From NCBI GenBank assembly GCA_963790505.1, contig CAWBOT010000003.1:58458-122457 (forward strand): a DNA stretch of 64,000 nt, in the 5' to 3' direction. The notes under the pieces were generated by a model. That model did not search any database, had not been told where the DNA came from, and saw only the letters and a list, made by a program, of their open reading frames with translations. Of this stretch, positions 8,396 through 17,638 are shown piece by piece. Origin of the DNA: Acidisarcina sp963790505 (GTDB lineage: Bacteria; Acidobacteriota; Terriglobia; Terriglobales; Acidobacteriaceae). A program made the translations under genes and the position numbers. How positions within the stretch are numbered: position 1 is the first letter of the stretch; every line of letters begins with the position of its first letter.

Positions 8396-10672
8396 ATGGT
8401 AATGCCGAATTTGAAGAGTGGCCAGGGTGCCTATCGCCGCCGATTTTGGCTGGCGATGACCGGGTTCGTGCTGGCGGTTGCTCTGCTGCCTTTCTCCTAC
8501 AAGGTCGAACGCCGGCTGGAGACATCTGTTCATATCAAGGGTGCGGAGTCGGAAACCGTCGATCAGGAACTGGCGCAGCGTTTCCAGTCGCCGTACGCCG
8601 ACCGTTTGATCCTGGTGATCAGCGGTGTGCCAGATTCGGATTCTGCGACGGGCGCCGATACGTTGGGCTTCCTGACCAGCTCCTTGAAGAGTGTGCCGGG
8701 AGTGACAGGCGCGGTATCCAGCGTGGATTGGCCCGATCCTCTTTTCACGGGAAATAACGGCGGCGCGTTGATCATCGTCGGAGTGAACGCCCGCGGTGCA
8801 GCAGTCGAGGCGCTGGTACCAAGGCTGAGGGAAAAAGCGGACTGGATGGAAGGTCAGCTCCGGTCGCAATATCCCAATATAAAACTCCAGATTACAGGCG
8901 AAACGCCACTGAACTTCGACCTTCGCAAGGTCAGCGCAGATGACGTCAGGCATGCCGAAGAGCGGGCAATGCCGGTAACGCTGCTGCTGCTGTTGCTGGC
9001 CTTCGGCAGCCTGACAGCCGCGCTCCTCCCGCTCGGGGTGGGCGTGCTTTCGATCTCGATGGCGCTGGGCGCCGCCGCTCTTCTTTCGCACTACCTGCAT
9101 CTGTCGATACTCGTGCAGAACCTGGCGACGATGCTGGGTCTTGGCCTGGGCATCGACTACGCATTGCTGATGGTGAGCCGTTTTCGCGAGGCCTTGGCTG
9201 AGGGATGCCCACCCGGCTGCGCTGCCGATCTTGCCGCCGAGCAGGCAGGGAAGACGCTGATTATCTCGGCCACGACCGTCGCCATCGGATTTTCTGCGCT
9301 GCTGACCGTGCCCATTAGTGAACTGCGTTCGATCGGCGTCGCGGGACTGTTAGTAACCGTTCTGAGCGTCATGCTGTGTACCTTTATTCTTCCGTGGGTG
9401 CTTGGCCTGGTTGGCCATCGCATCAACTCCGCCAGAGTGCCGCTGCCAGTCAAGCGATTTAAGACCCGGGAAAGCTTATGTGCGCCGAGCGAGCGGTGGG
9501 AGCGGTGGGGTAGCGCGGTCACCCGCCGGCCCTGGACGGCTCTGATTGTCGCCGGACTTCCCCTGCTGGCCCTTGCATTCCATGCGCAGAGAATCTCTCC
9601 GGGACTTCCGGACCATGACGCGCTCCCGGAAGCGGCGGAGTCGGTGCAAGCTCTGCACACACTTCAAGGCATGGGACGATCCGGTATTGTTCAATCGCTC
9701 CGCGTGGTCCTCGAGCTGCCGCCGCAGTCTCCGCCGCTCTCACCGGCCGGCTGGCAGGCCGTTACCCGCCTGACGCAGCACTTCCAGGGCGATCCCCGAG
9801 CACAAGAAGTTCTATCCCTGCCCACCCTTACAGGAATGTCTGACACTGCGGATGCTGTCGACCAGGTACCCGAGGGCATCCGCAAGAGCTTTGTGAGCAG
9901 CGATGGCCGGGCCACCTTGATTGAGTTGCTTCCCACTGCGGGGCTCACGCCGAACGAACAGATACGGTGGGTTCGAGAGGTGCGTGCCTCCGATGTCGCC
10001 TCGTTAAGCGGGATACCCGGCGCGACATTGCGCGTCGGCGGGGTTCCGGCACGCGACGCGGATTATGACGCCGTCGTCAAGGAGCGTCTGCCGAAGGTGG
10101 TCCTCGTCGTCGTATTGGGAAGTTTGCTGGTGCTTCTCATCGGGTTGCGTTCCTTACTTGCCGCGATTAAAGCAATTCTGCTCAATCTGCTTTCCGTCGG
10201 CTCTGCCTTCGGGGCGTTAGTCCTTGTCTTTCAGGAAGGCCACGGGGACAGAATCTTTGGCCTCCACGGACCCACAGGGAACGTCTTTCCGATCGTGCCG
10301 ATTCTCGCTTTTGCCATCGTCTTCGGATTGAGCATGGACTATGAGGTCTTCCTCGTCGCCCGGGTTCTCGAGGAACGGCGGCGCGGTCTCTCCGAGCGAT
10401 CGGCGGTGATCGAGGGTCTCGCGCGTACGGCCGGACTCATCACCAGCGCCGCAGCAATTATGATCGCCGTCTTTACCGCATTCACCCTGGGGGGCTTTCT
10501 GGTCGTCCAGATGCTGGGCTTTACGCTGGCCGTGGCAGTGCTCATCGACGCTACTCTTGTGCGAATGGTCGTCGGGCCGGCGCTCTTGCAGCTTGCCGGC
10601 GACTGGAACTGGTGGCCGCTGGGCTTACACGGGGCTACACCGGCCGCGCCTGAAAAGCAGCTCGTCCCATAG
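8396..10672 (+). CDS. MMPL/RND-superfamily exporter
   Basis: This 758-residue inner-membrane protein is of the MMPL (HAE2/HAE3-like) type. It has two copies of the unit made of one helix, a periplasmic loop and a cluster of five to six helices. The proton-relay motif of each half is visible: GLGLGIDYALLMVSRFREAL (helix 4 of half one, Asp254-Tyr255) and FGLSMDYEVFLVARVLEERR in half two. It lacks the long docking domains of AcrB-type pumps and is the right length for an MMPL protein. The cargo is probably a lipid or lipophilic molecule. The convergent gene at 10706-11578 encodes a LolA-like periplasmic carrier, a usual partner of such exporters. The start gives M-V-M; the second ATG six bases on is equally possible. 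Confidence 0.9.
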   Translation: MVMPNLKSGQGAYRRRFWLAMTGFVLAVALLPFSYKVERRLETSVHIKGAESETVDQELAQRFQSPYADRLILVISGVPDSDSATGADTLGFLTSSLKSVPGVTGAVSSVDWPDPLFTGNNGGALIIVGVNARGAAVEALVPRLREKADWMEGQLRSQYPNIKLQITGETPLNFDLRKVSADDVRHAEERAMPVTLLLLLLAFGSLTAALLPLGVGVLSISMALGAAALLSHYLHLSILVQNLATMLGLGLGIDYALLMVSRFREALAEGCPPGCAADLAAEQAGKTLIISATTVAIGFSALLTVPISELRSIGVAGLLVTVLSVMLCTFILPWVLGLVGHRINSARVPLPVKRFKTRESLCAPSERWERWGSAVTRRPWTALIVAGLPLLALAFHAQRISPGLPDHDALPEAAESVQALHTLQGMGRSGIVQSLRVVLELPPQSPPLSPAGWQAVTRLTQHFQGDPRAQEVLSLPTLTGMSDTADAVDQVPEGIRKSFVSSDGRATLIELLPTAGLTPNEQIRWVREVRASDVASLSGIPGATLRVGGVPARDADYDAVVKERLPKVVLVVVLGSLLVLLIGLRSLLAAIKAILLNLLSVGSAFGALVLVFQEGHGDRIFGLHGPTGNVFPIVPILAFAIVFGLSMDYEVFLVARVLEERRRGLSERSAVIEGLARTAGLITSAAAIMIAVFTAFTLGGFLVVQMLGFTLAVAVLIDATLVRMVVGPALLQLAGDWNWWPLGLHGATPAAPEKQLVP

Positions 10673-10705
10673 CCGCGAAGACCGGGAAGGCCGGCTGAAT
10701 TCGAG

Positions 10706-11578
10706 TTACTTCGCCGGAGCGCTCGGCGCGCCGATGACAAAGTCCTTGGCGGTAAGATTTGCTTTGGGCGAGCCACCCTCGATGACCAGAAGCGAGGAGC
10801 CGGGTTTGCCCGGCAATTTCGCTTCCAGTTGAGACGCCGACCATGTGCCGCCGTTCTGCCGCAGCCCAAAGGCGGTGAATTGCTTCTGCTGGCCGCTCCC
10901 GTGAAGTGTTTTGACCACCTGCACCGGAAACATAATGCTTTGGTCAATCCACGATGTCACCGAATCATAGGAAGTCTTGTCCTGCGACCCCGGCGCGCTC
11001 TTCAGCACATAACAATCCCGTGTGCCGTATTTCGCCGCTGCCTGAAGTTCCTGAGTTTTCCAGAAGAATTGATTCTCGACCATGTCTTCGTTCGAAAAGT
11101 CTGTCCCCAGGAGCGGGTCGTTCCAATGTTCGAACGGCACCAGGCTGGCCGCCTTATCGCCAGGCTTTTGCGCTTCGATGCTCAAGCGCCCGTTCGCGCT
11201 CATGCGCAGAAGAAGGCTCGTCTTGTCTTCACCAGGTCCCGAGAACTCGAAGAGCATTCTCAGACCATCCGGAAACCAGTGCGCCTTGGCAACAAACTTG
11301 TAGTTCGTCCGCTTGCCGTCGGCCCCAACCTTGGTCAGCCGTCCAGTCGCGCGATAATCCAGTTTTTCAATACGCTGGCGCGAGCCGGTCACTACAGTGT
11401 CCAGGTCAGAACCCGCCGCCGTGGCCGTCACTGGATGCGCCAGTATCAACATCACGAACAAAGCCACCGAAGCTTCAATCGTCCTCGTGGCGCGCTTCAC
11501 CCAGCTTGCCTGTCGAGACCGGTCAAACTTGCGGTTAGGGGAGAACATTAGGGGGCGGCGCAGGAAGGTCATAGACAT
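10706..11578 (-). CDS. LolA-like outer-membrane lipoprotein-sorting family protein
   Basis: This 290-residue protein has a basic N-terminus and a hydrophobic signal segment ending near ATAAGS. A region typical of the LolA/LppX-like fold follows (LDYRATGRLTKVG, RMLFEFSGPGEDKTSLLLRM, YGTRDCYVLKSAPGS, VTSWIDQSIMFPVQVVK), of the kind annotated as outer-membrane lipoprotein-sorting protein. Such beta-sheet shells carry lipids through the periplasm. It converges tail-to-tail with the MMPL gene (34 bp apart), so the two probably work on the same lipophilic cargo without sharing a transcript. The first ATG abuts a GTATAC dyad (11578-11593). The start could also be the ATG at 11572 or 11548. Confidence 0.72.
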   Translation of the reverse strand: MSMTFLRRPLMFSPNRKFDRSRQASWVKRATRTIEASVALFVMLILAHPVTATAAGSDLDTVVTGSRQRIEKLDYRATGRLTKVGADGKRTNYKFVAKAHWFPDGLRMLFEFSGPGEDKTSLLLRMSANGRLSIEAQKPGDKAASLVPFEHWNDPLLGTDFSNEDMVENQFFWKTQELQAAAKYGTRDCYVLKSAPGSQDKTSYDSVTSWIDQSIMFPVQVVKTLHGSGQQKQFTAFGLRQNGGTWSASQLEAKLPGKPGSSLLVIEGGSPKANLTAKDFVIGAPSAPAK

Positions 11579-11593
11579 GTATACAGGTATACA
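11578..11593. promoter_or_regulatory. GTATAC dyad, GntR-like operator
   Basis: TGTATACAGGTATACA has perfect 7-bp arms around a 2-base centre. GntR-family regulators often bind GT-rich/AC-rich dyads of this kind with GTATAC half-sites. It touches the start of the LolA-like gene and lies about 165 bases upstream of the GH32 start, in the 177-bp divergent gap, so it could control either gene. No GntR gene is present in the window. Confidence 0.45.
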
Positions 11594-11755
11594 GCCAAAG
11601 TCCGGAGAGGGGCCATCCAGGGCGGGCGCGGGAGACTGTGCGGCTCGCGATCTGTGGAATGCGGCGGCATGGCTGTGCTCTAATCATTCTCACCCGCGCG
11701 TGGGCCGGCTGCTCGGCGAAACCAGACTCGACTTTGAAGACGAGAGGAGCTATTC

Positions 11756-13312
11756 GTGAATCGTCGAAGACTTCTCCAGATGTCAGCGGCGACGGCGGCC
11801 ATCTGCGCCCTGCCTGGGCCTGTCTTCGCGGCATGGTCTGAAGAGCGGGATGCCGCCAGCGGCGAGCTGCCAGAGGCCTTGCGCGAGAAGCTGATGCGGG
11901 ACCCCTTGCGGCCGCAGTTTCACCTGCTTCCTCGGGCCAACTGGATGAACGACCCCTGCGCGCCGCGTTTCTACGGCGGCCAGTATCATATGTTCTTCCA
12001 GTACAACCCCAACGCAGCGGTGTGGGGCGACATGCACTGGAACCACGCTGTAAGTCCCGACTTGATTCATTGGAAGCACATGCCGATCGCCCTTGCGCCT
12101 ACGCCGGGGTCGTTCGATTCCTTTGGCATCTTTACCGGGAGCGTGCTGCCCGGCATGGACGTCCCGACGGTGCTTTACACGGGCGTGATCAAGTCCTCGG
12201 ATGAGACGATCCGCGGCGAAGGGCTGCGTGAAGTGCAGTGCCTCGCGACCTCGACCGATCCGGAGCTCAAGGTGTGGAAGAAGCTCGATAAGCCGGTGAT
12301 TGCCGCGCCTCCGCCGGGCTTGCAGATCACCGGTTTCCGAGACCCCTGCCCGTGGAAGGATGGCGACACGTGGTATCTGGGGATTGGTTCGGGCTTTACC
12401 AGGGTGGGCGGCGCGGTGTTGCTCTATCGTTCTCACGACGGCCGCAGCTGGGAGTATTTGCATCCTCTGGCGCAAGGTAAATGGAATGGCGGCGGCCAGG
12501 CCAATCCGGTCGACACGGGGGAGATGTGGGAGTGCCCGGACTTCTTTCCGCTGGGCGATAAGCATGTGCTTTTGTACTCAGTCGAGCGCAAGGTCTACTG
12601 GGAGGTGGGGACCTTCGACAAGAGCGACCTCAAGTTCCATAAAGAAACGAGGGGTCTGCTCGACCACGGTTCCTATTACGCCATGAAGAGCATGGTGGAT
12701 GAGAACGGCCGGCGGATCTTGTGGGGATGGGTGGAGGAAGCGCGTTCGCCGGACGAGTGCCGCGCCGCGGGATGGGCGGGATGCATGGCACTCCCGCGGG
12801 TGCTCACGCTGGGCCCGGACAATGAACTGCGCATGGATGTTCCGCCGGAGTTCTCAACCTTGCGGCGGAATTCACATTCGATCCGGGATGCGGAAACCCC
12901 CGACTCACTTAACGCTGCACTGGCCGCGATGCCGATCGTCGAACGCGCCGGTGAGGTGGTATTGAGGTTCAAGACGGGCGAGGGTCCTTGCGGCCTGGAG
13001 CTTTGGAGTGGCGCGACCCCTGCGCCGCTTTTTGCAATCAAGTATGACGGTTCGAAGGCCAGGCCAACGGTAAGTATCGGCGACAAAATCTTGCCGCTGA
13101 CGCCCGATGCCGCCGGAGTTTCGAGCGTCCATCTTTGGATGGATGGCTCCGTGATTGAAGTATTTCTTGACGCGAAGGAAGCGATGACCGCGCGATGTTA
13201 TGCGCCCTCGACAGGCGACATCGCAGTGCGATGGACCGGAGCCGCGGCGGCGTGCAATAGCCTCATCGTGTCAGGCGTGAAGCCCATCTCCTCCGACCGT
13301 CTGACGAGTTGA
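11756..13312 (+). CDS. Secreted GH32 glycoside hydrolase (levanase/inulinase/invertase type)
   Basis: This 518-residue enzyme should hydrolyse beta-fructofuranosides. All three catalytic motifs of GH32 are present: WMNDP at 63-67 (nucleophile Asp66), FRDP at 194-197 (transition-state Asp196) and WECP at 258-261 (acid/base Glu259). In the first motif the usual Asn-Gly after WMNDP is replaced by Cys-Ala. A beta-propeller up to about residue 350 is followed by a C-terminal beta-sandwich. The N-terminus MNRRRLLQMSAATAA is a twin-arginine-like signal, so export by Tat is likely. The GTG start at 11756 is preceded by GAGGAGC at good spacing. A convergent LysR regulator follows, 19 bp away. Confidence 0.92.
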   Translation: MNRRRLLQMSAATAAICALPGPVFAAWSEERDAASGELPEALREKLMRDPLRPQFHLLPRANWMNDPCAPRFYGGQYHMFFQYNPNAAVWGDMHWNHAVSPDLIHWKHMPIALAPTPGSFDSFGIFTGSVLPGMDVPTVLYTGVIKSSDETIRGEGLREVQCLATSTDPELKVWKKLDKPVIAAPPPGLQITGFRDPCPWKDGDTWYLGIGSGFTRVGGAVLLYRSHDGRSWEYLHPLAQGKWNGGGQANPVDTGEMWECPDFFPLGDKHVLLYSVERKVYWEVGTFDKSDLKFHKETRGLLDHGSYYAMKSMVDENGRRILWGWVEEARSPDECRAAGWAGCMALPRVLTLGPDNELRMDVPPEFSTLRRNSHSIRDAETPDSLNAALAAMPIVERAGEVVLRFKTGEGPCGLELWSGATPAPLFAIKYDGSKARPTVSIGDKILPLTPDAAGVSSVHLWMDGSVIEVFLDAKEAMTARCYAPSTGDIAVRWTGAAAACNSLIVSGVKPISSDRLTS

Positions 13313-13330
13313 GCAGCGGTTGGGTAAAGA

Positions 13331-14242
13331 TCAATCGGGACTTGCAGCTGACCGGCGAATATCGCTCTTGTGGGAGCGTACCAGCTCGAGGAATCCCTCA
13401 ACGATGCTGGATTTTTCCTGGGACCTCCAGGCGATGACCAGACCCATCGATGCTGTGGGCGTTAGCTTGCAGAAGATCAGTTCTTTGAAGAGAAATCGCT
13501 TCACTCCTGCCGTCATGAGCGAAATTCCCTCGCCGGCCGCAACCAGGGTCAGTACGGCGGGCGTTCTGCCGGAGCTATTGGCGATGCGCGGCGAAAAGCC
13601 GGCCTGAGAACAGAGAGTAATGATGGCGTCGAAGAGCAGGGGCCACGCTTCTCGCTCGATCAGCACCAGCGGTTCCGAGGCAAGCGAACTGAGCTTCACC
13701 GTCGGTGCTGCGAGCGGGTGTTCGCGCGGAAGCACGGCGACGATGGGCTCCTCAAAGAGTAGCTCGGAGTCAAGAATCCCTTCAAAGCGGGGATCGAGCG
13801 GCCGGGTGATCGCGATATCGATGCCGTTGTTTGCCAGGGCTTCCATCTGCTGCAAGGCAGCCATCTCGAATAGGGACAGCCGGACTTCGGGATGGTCGCG
13901 GCGAAACTCGCGAATGAGCCGGGAGAAAAACTCGCCCACTCCGTTGGTGAAGAAGCCGATGCGCAGTGTCCCGATCTCGCCGCGCGCGGAGCGGCGCACC
14001 AACTCGACAGCGTGGTCTGTGCCGGCGACGATCTTCTTTGCTTCTTCCAGAAAAATGACGCCCTGTTCGGTGAGCCCCACCTGCCTGCGATTGCGAGAGA
14101 GCAGCTCCACCCCGATCTCGCGTTCGAGGTCGGCAATCTGCTCGCTGATGGCCGACTGCGACACGTAAAGGCGTCGGGCGGCATGGCTAAAGCCCCCGGA
14201 CTCGGCGACAGCGATAAAATAGCGTAAGTGGCGCAGTTCCAC
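13331..14242 (-). CDS. LysR-family transcriptional regulator
   Basis: This 303-residue protein has a typical LysR layout. The N-terminal winged helix-turn-helix runs from MELRHLRYFIAVAE to about residue 60 (HAARRLYVSQSAISEQIADLE), and an effector domain spans about 90-295 (TLRIGFFTNGV, IDIAITRP). It starts with GTG and is divergent from the RND pump gene at 14392. LysR regulators usually control their divergent neighbour, so the efflux system is the likely target. A strong dyad at 14285-14302 lies between them. Confidence 0.92.
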   Translation of the reverse strand: MELRHLRYFIAVAESGGFSHAARRLYVSQSAISEQIADLEREIGVELLSRNRRQVGLTEQGVIFLEEAKKIVAGTDHAVELVRRSARGEIGTLRIGFFTNGVGEFFSRLIREFRRDHPEVRLSLFEMAALQQMEALANNGIDIAITRPLDPRFEGILDSELLFEEPIVAVLPREHPLAAPTVKLSSLASEPLVLIEREAWPLLFDAIITLCSQAGFSPRIANSSGRTPAVLTLVAAGEGISLMTAGVKRFLFKELIFCKLTPTASMGLVIAWRSQEKSSIVEGFLELVRSHKSDIRRSAASPD

Positions 14243-14284
14243 CCCGTTACGTTAGCGGTTTTTCCGATTACAGTCTACAGATAT

Positions 14285-14302
14285 ATCCGTGAAACCACGG
14301 AT
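14285..14302. promoter_or_regulatory. Dyad in the LysR-efflux divergent promoter
   Basis: ATCCGTGAAACCACGGAT has perfect 7-bp arms around AAAC. It lies 43 bp from the LysR start and 90 bp from the pump start. LysR boxes usually have short dyads with a wider centre (T-N11-A), so this may be that box or a site for another dimeric repressor. Confidence 0.4.
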
Positions 14303-14391
14303 GCCGCGAACAGGTCTAATAGCTCAGTCGTTTCGAAAACCATTCTTTTCAGGTTCTCGGTAGCTCGCGAGATAGAGGACGCTTTTCAGAC

Positions 14392-17300
14392 ATGTGGATC
14401 GTAAAGCTGGCCCTCAACCGGCCCTATACATTTATCGTGCTGGCGCTGCTGATTCTCATTCTGAGTCCGGTGGTGATCCTGCGGACACCAACCGATATCT
14501 TCCCCAACATCAATATCCCCGTGGTCTCGATCGGCTGGACGTACACGGGGCTGAATCCGGAAGAGCTGGAAGGGCGGCTGACGACGCCTTACGAGAAGGC
14601 GCTGACGACGCTGGTCGACAACATCCAGCATGTCGAGTCGACGACCTACAACGGCTATGTCGTCGTAAAAGTCTTCCTGCAGCCGGGAGCCAGCCTCGAT
14701 ACGGCCAACGCCCAGGTGACGGCGGCCTCGCAATACCTGCTGCGGCAACTTCCTCCCGGCATTTTGCCGCCGCAGATCATCAACTTTTCAGCATCGAGCG
14801 TGCCGATTCTTCAGCTTGGCGTCTCCGGCAAAGATCTTTCCGAGCAGCAGCTGAACGACTACGCACAGAACTTTGTGCGGCCGCAGCTGATCACGGTGCC
14901 CGGCGCGGTGATCCCGCTGCCCTATGGCGGCAAACAGCGGCAGATCACCATCAGCATGGACCAGAACGCGATGCAGTCGAAGGGCATCGCTCCCGGCGAC
15001 CTGCTGAACGCCGTCGAGCAACAGAACGTCGTGATGCCCTCGGGCACGATCAAGATCGGGCCGACCGAATACGACGTACGCACCAACGGCTCGCCCCGAA
15101 CGGTCGAAGAGCTGGCGGGCCTCCCGTTGAAGCAAGTGAACGGCACGACCATTTATCTGCGCGATGTGGCGACCGTCAGCGACGGCTTTCAGGTGCAGAC
15201 CAATATCGTCCGCCAGGACGGCCGGCGCGGCGTATTGATCAGCGTGCTGAAGAACGGGAACTCGTCGACGCTGGATGTAGTGAAAGGGATTCGCAGTCTG
15301 TTGCCGAGAGTGAAGTTGACTTTGCCTCCAGCGTTGCGCATCGTGGCTCTTTCGGACCAGTCGGTCTTCGTGCGCGGCGCGGTGAGCGGCGTGGTTCGCG
15401 AGGCCATCATCGCGGCGGCGCTGACCGCGCTGATGATTCTGCTGTTTCTGGGCAGCTGGCGATCGACGATCATCATCGCCGTTTCGATCCCGCTGTCGAT
15501 CCTGACTTCGGTGATCGTGCTGAGCCTGCTCGGCGAGACGATCAACACGATGACGCTGGGCGGGCTGGCGCTGGCGGTCGGCATCCTGGTCGACGACGCG
15601 ACCGTCACGATCGAGAACATCGAGCGCTTCCTCGAAGAGGGCCAGCCGCTGCGCCAGGCGATTCTTGAGGGCGCGGCGCAGATTTCGGTGCCGGCGCTGG
15701 TTTCGACGCTTGTGCATCTGCATCGTGTTCCTGCCGATGTTCTTCCTCGGCGGCGTGGCGCGGTATCTGTTTGTGCCGCTGGCCGAGGCGGTGGTGTTCG
15801 CGATGCTGGCGTCCTACGTGCTCTCGCGAACGCTGGTGCCGACGCTGGCGATGTACCTGCTGCAAGCCACACGAACACCACTTCGGACCCCGCAACTTGT
15901 TTCAGCGCTTTCAGCACGGATTCGACCGCGGCTTCGAGCGGGTGCGCTCGGGCTATGCCACGCTGCTGGACCGGCTGGTGTTACATCGCGGGGTTTTCGT
16001 TCCGGTCTTTCTGCTGGCATATGTCTGTGCGCCTTCCTGCTGGTTCCGTTGCTCGGGCAGGATTTCTTTCCGAGTACCGACAGCGGGCAGTTCATCCTGC
16101 ATGTTCGCGGGCCAAGCGGCATGCGGATTGAGGAGATGGCGCGGCTGTGCGACCTGGTCGAACAGAACATCCGCCAGGAGATTCCCGCCGCGGAGATGGA
16201 CAACATGCTGGACAACATCGGCCTGCCGTACAGCTCGATGAATACTCAGCACCTGACCAACGGGACGATCGGTTCAGGCGACGCCGACATTGATGGTCAG
16301 CCTGAAGGAAAACCATCACCCGACTGCGGATTATGTGCGCGAACTGCGGGCGAAGCTGCCGCGGCTGTTTCCCAGCGCGACCTTTTACTTCCTGCCCGCC
16401 GACATCACGACGCAGATTCTGAACTTCGGCTTGCCCGCGCCGATCGACGTGCAGATGGAGGGCAACGATGTCGAAGCCAGCAAGCAGGTCGCGGACAAGC
16501 TGCTGGCGCAGCTGCGACAGGTTCCGGGTCTGGTCGATCTGCGGATTCCAGCAGCCGTTCGACTATCCCACGCTGCAGCGTCAACGTCGATCGCACCAAA
16601 GCCTCTGCAGGGCGGGTATTCGGAGCGCGATGTGGCGACCAGCGTGCTGAATACGCTGAGCGGCAGCTTCCAGGTGACGCCCATGTTCTTCCTGAACTGG
16701 AAGAACCACGTGAACTACAACATCGTGGCGCAGACGCCGCAGTACAAGATGGACACCGATGCAGGACCTGCAGAACATTCCGATCAACCGCACGACCGCT
16801 TCGCCCAGGCGCGGAGCGGCCGGCGCAGGCGAGACGCACGGAGATCCTTGGCGACCTGGCGACGGTTCGCGCGGCAAGGAGATGGGGGTGGTCAATCACT
16901 ACAACATTCGCCGCGTGGTGGATATTTATGGCAACGTGCAGGGGCGCGATCTGGGCGCGGTGAGCCGGGACATCGAACGCATTCTGGCGAAGAACGAAAA
17001 GGACCTGCCGCGCGGAACGTTTGTCACGCTTGAAGGGCAGGTGGACACGATGCGCAGCTCGTATATCGGGCTGCTCGGCGGGCTGGTGTTCTCGATCGTG
17101 CTGGTCTACCTGCTGATCGTGGTGAACTTCCAGAGCTGGGTCGATCCGTTCATCATCATCACCGCGCTGCCTGCGGCGCTGGCGGGCATCGTGATGTTCC
17201 TGTTCCTCACGCACACGACGCTGAGCGTGCCGGCGCTGATGGGCGCGATCATGTGCATGGGCGTGGCGACGGCGAACAGCATTCTGGTGGTGTCGTTTGC

Positions 17301-17604
17301 GAAGCAGCGGCTGGAAGACCATGGCGAAGCCGTGCGCGCGGCGATCGAGGCGGGCACCACGCGCTTCCGCCCGGTGCATCATGACGGCGCTGGCGATGAT
17401 TATCGGCATGGTGCCGATGGCGCTCGGGCTGGGCGACGGCGGCGAACAGAATGCGCCGCTGGGCCGCGCGGTGATCGGCGGCCTGCTGTGCGCGACGGTG
17501 GCGACGCTGATTTTTGTGCCGTCGGTCTTTGCGCTGATTCACGGCACGCGCAGGAGCCAGGAAGCGCGCGCCCGCGCCAAACTGGAAGACGCATTTTGCT
17601 CTGA
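14392..17604 (+). pseudogene. HAE1/AcrB-type RND multidrug efflux pump, reading frame broken many times
   Basis: Conceptually joined across frames, this is a complete pump of about 1,060 residues. The first frame (14392 to about 15711) covers helix 1 (LNRPYTFIVLALLIL), porter sequence and the central helices with the proton-relay segment ALAVGILVDDATVTIENIERF. The protein then continues in other frames: MFFLGGVARYLFVPLAEAVV, GQDFFPSTDSGQF, MVSLKENHHPTADYVRELRA, MRSSYIGLLGGLVFSIVL, MGVATANSILVVSFAKQRLE. I place shifts near 15.71, 15.86, 16.02, 16.29, 16.55, 16.58, 16.60, 16.76, 16.80, 16.88 and 17.38 kb, nearly all explained by one extra base. Since conserved residues survive on both sides of every shift, sequencing error or very recent decay are both possible. 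The exact stop (17604 or 17612) is uncertain. Confidence 0.85.
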
Positions 17605-17638
17605 CCTGTTGAAGAGAAAATGGAAAGTCGGAGGAACG

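Noticed and set aside
14394..15668. 424-codon plus-strand ORF inside the RND pump
   Set aside because: It is the +2 frame of the pump; the translation is Arg/Gly/Asp-rich without structure, while the overlapping frame has all pump motifs.
15700..17400. Programmed frameshifting in the RND pump
   Set aside because: More than ten shifts without slippery sequences or a conserved pattern cannot be programmed; error or decay is far simpler.
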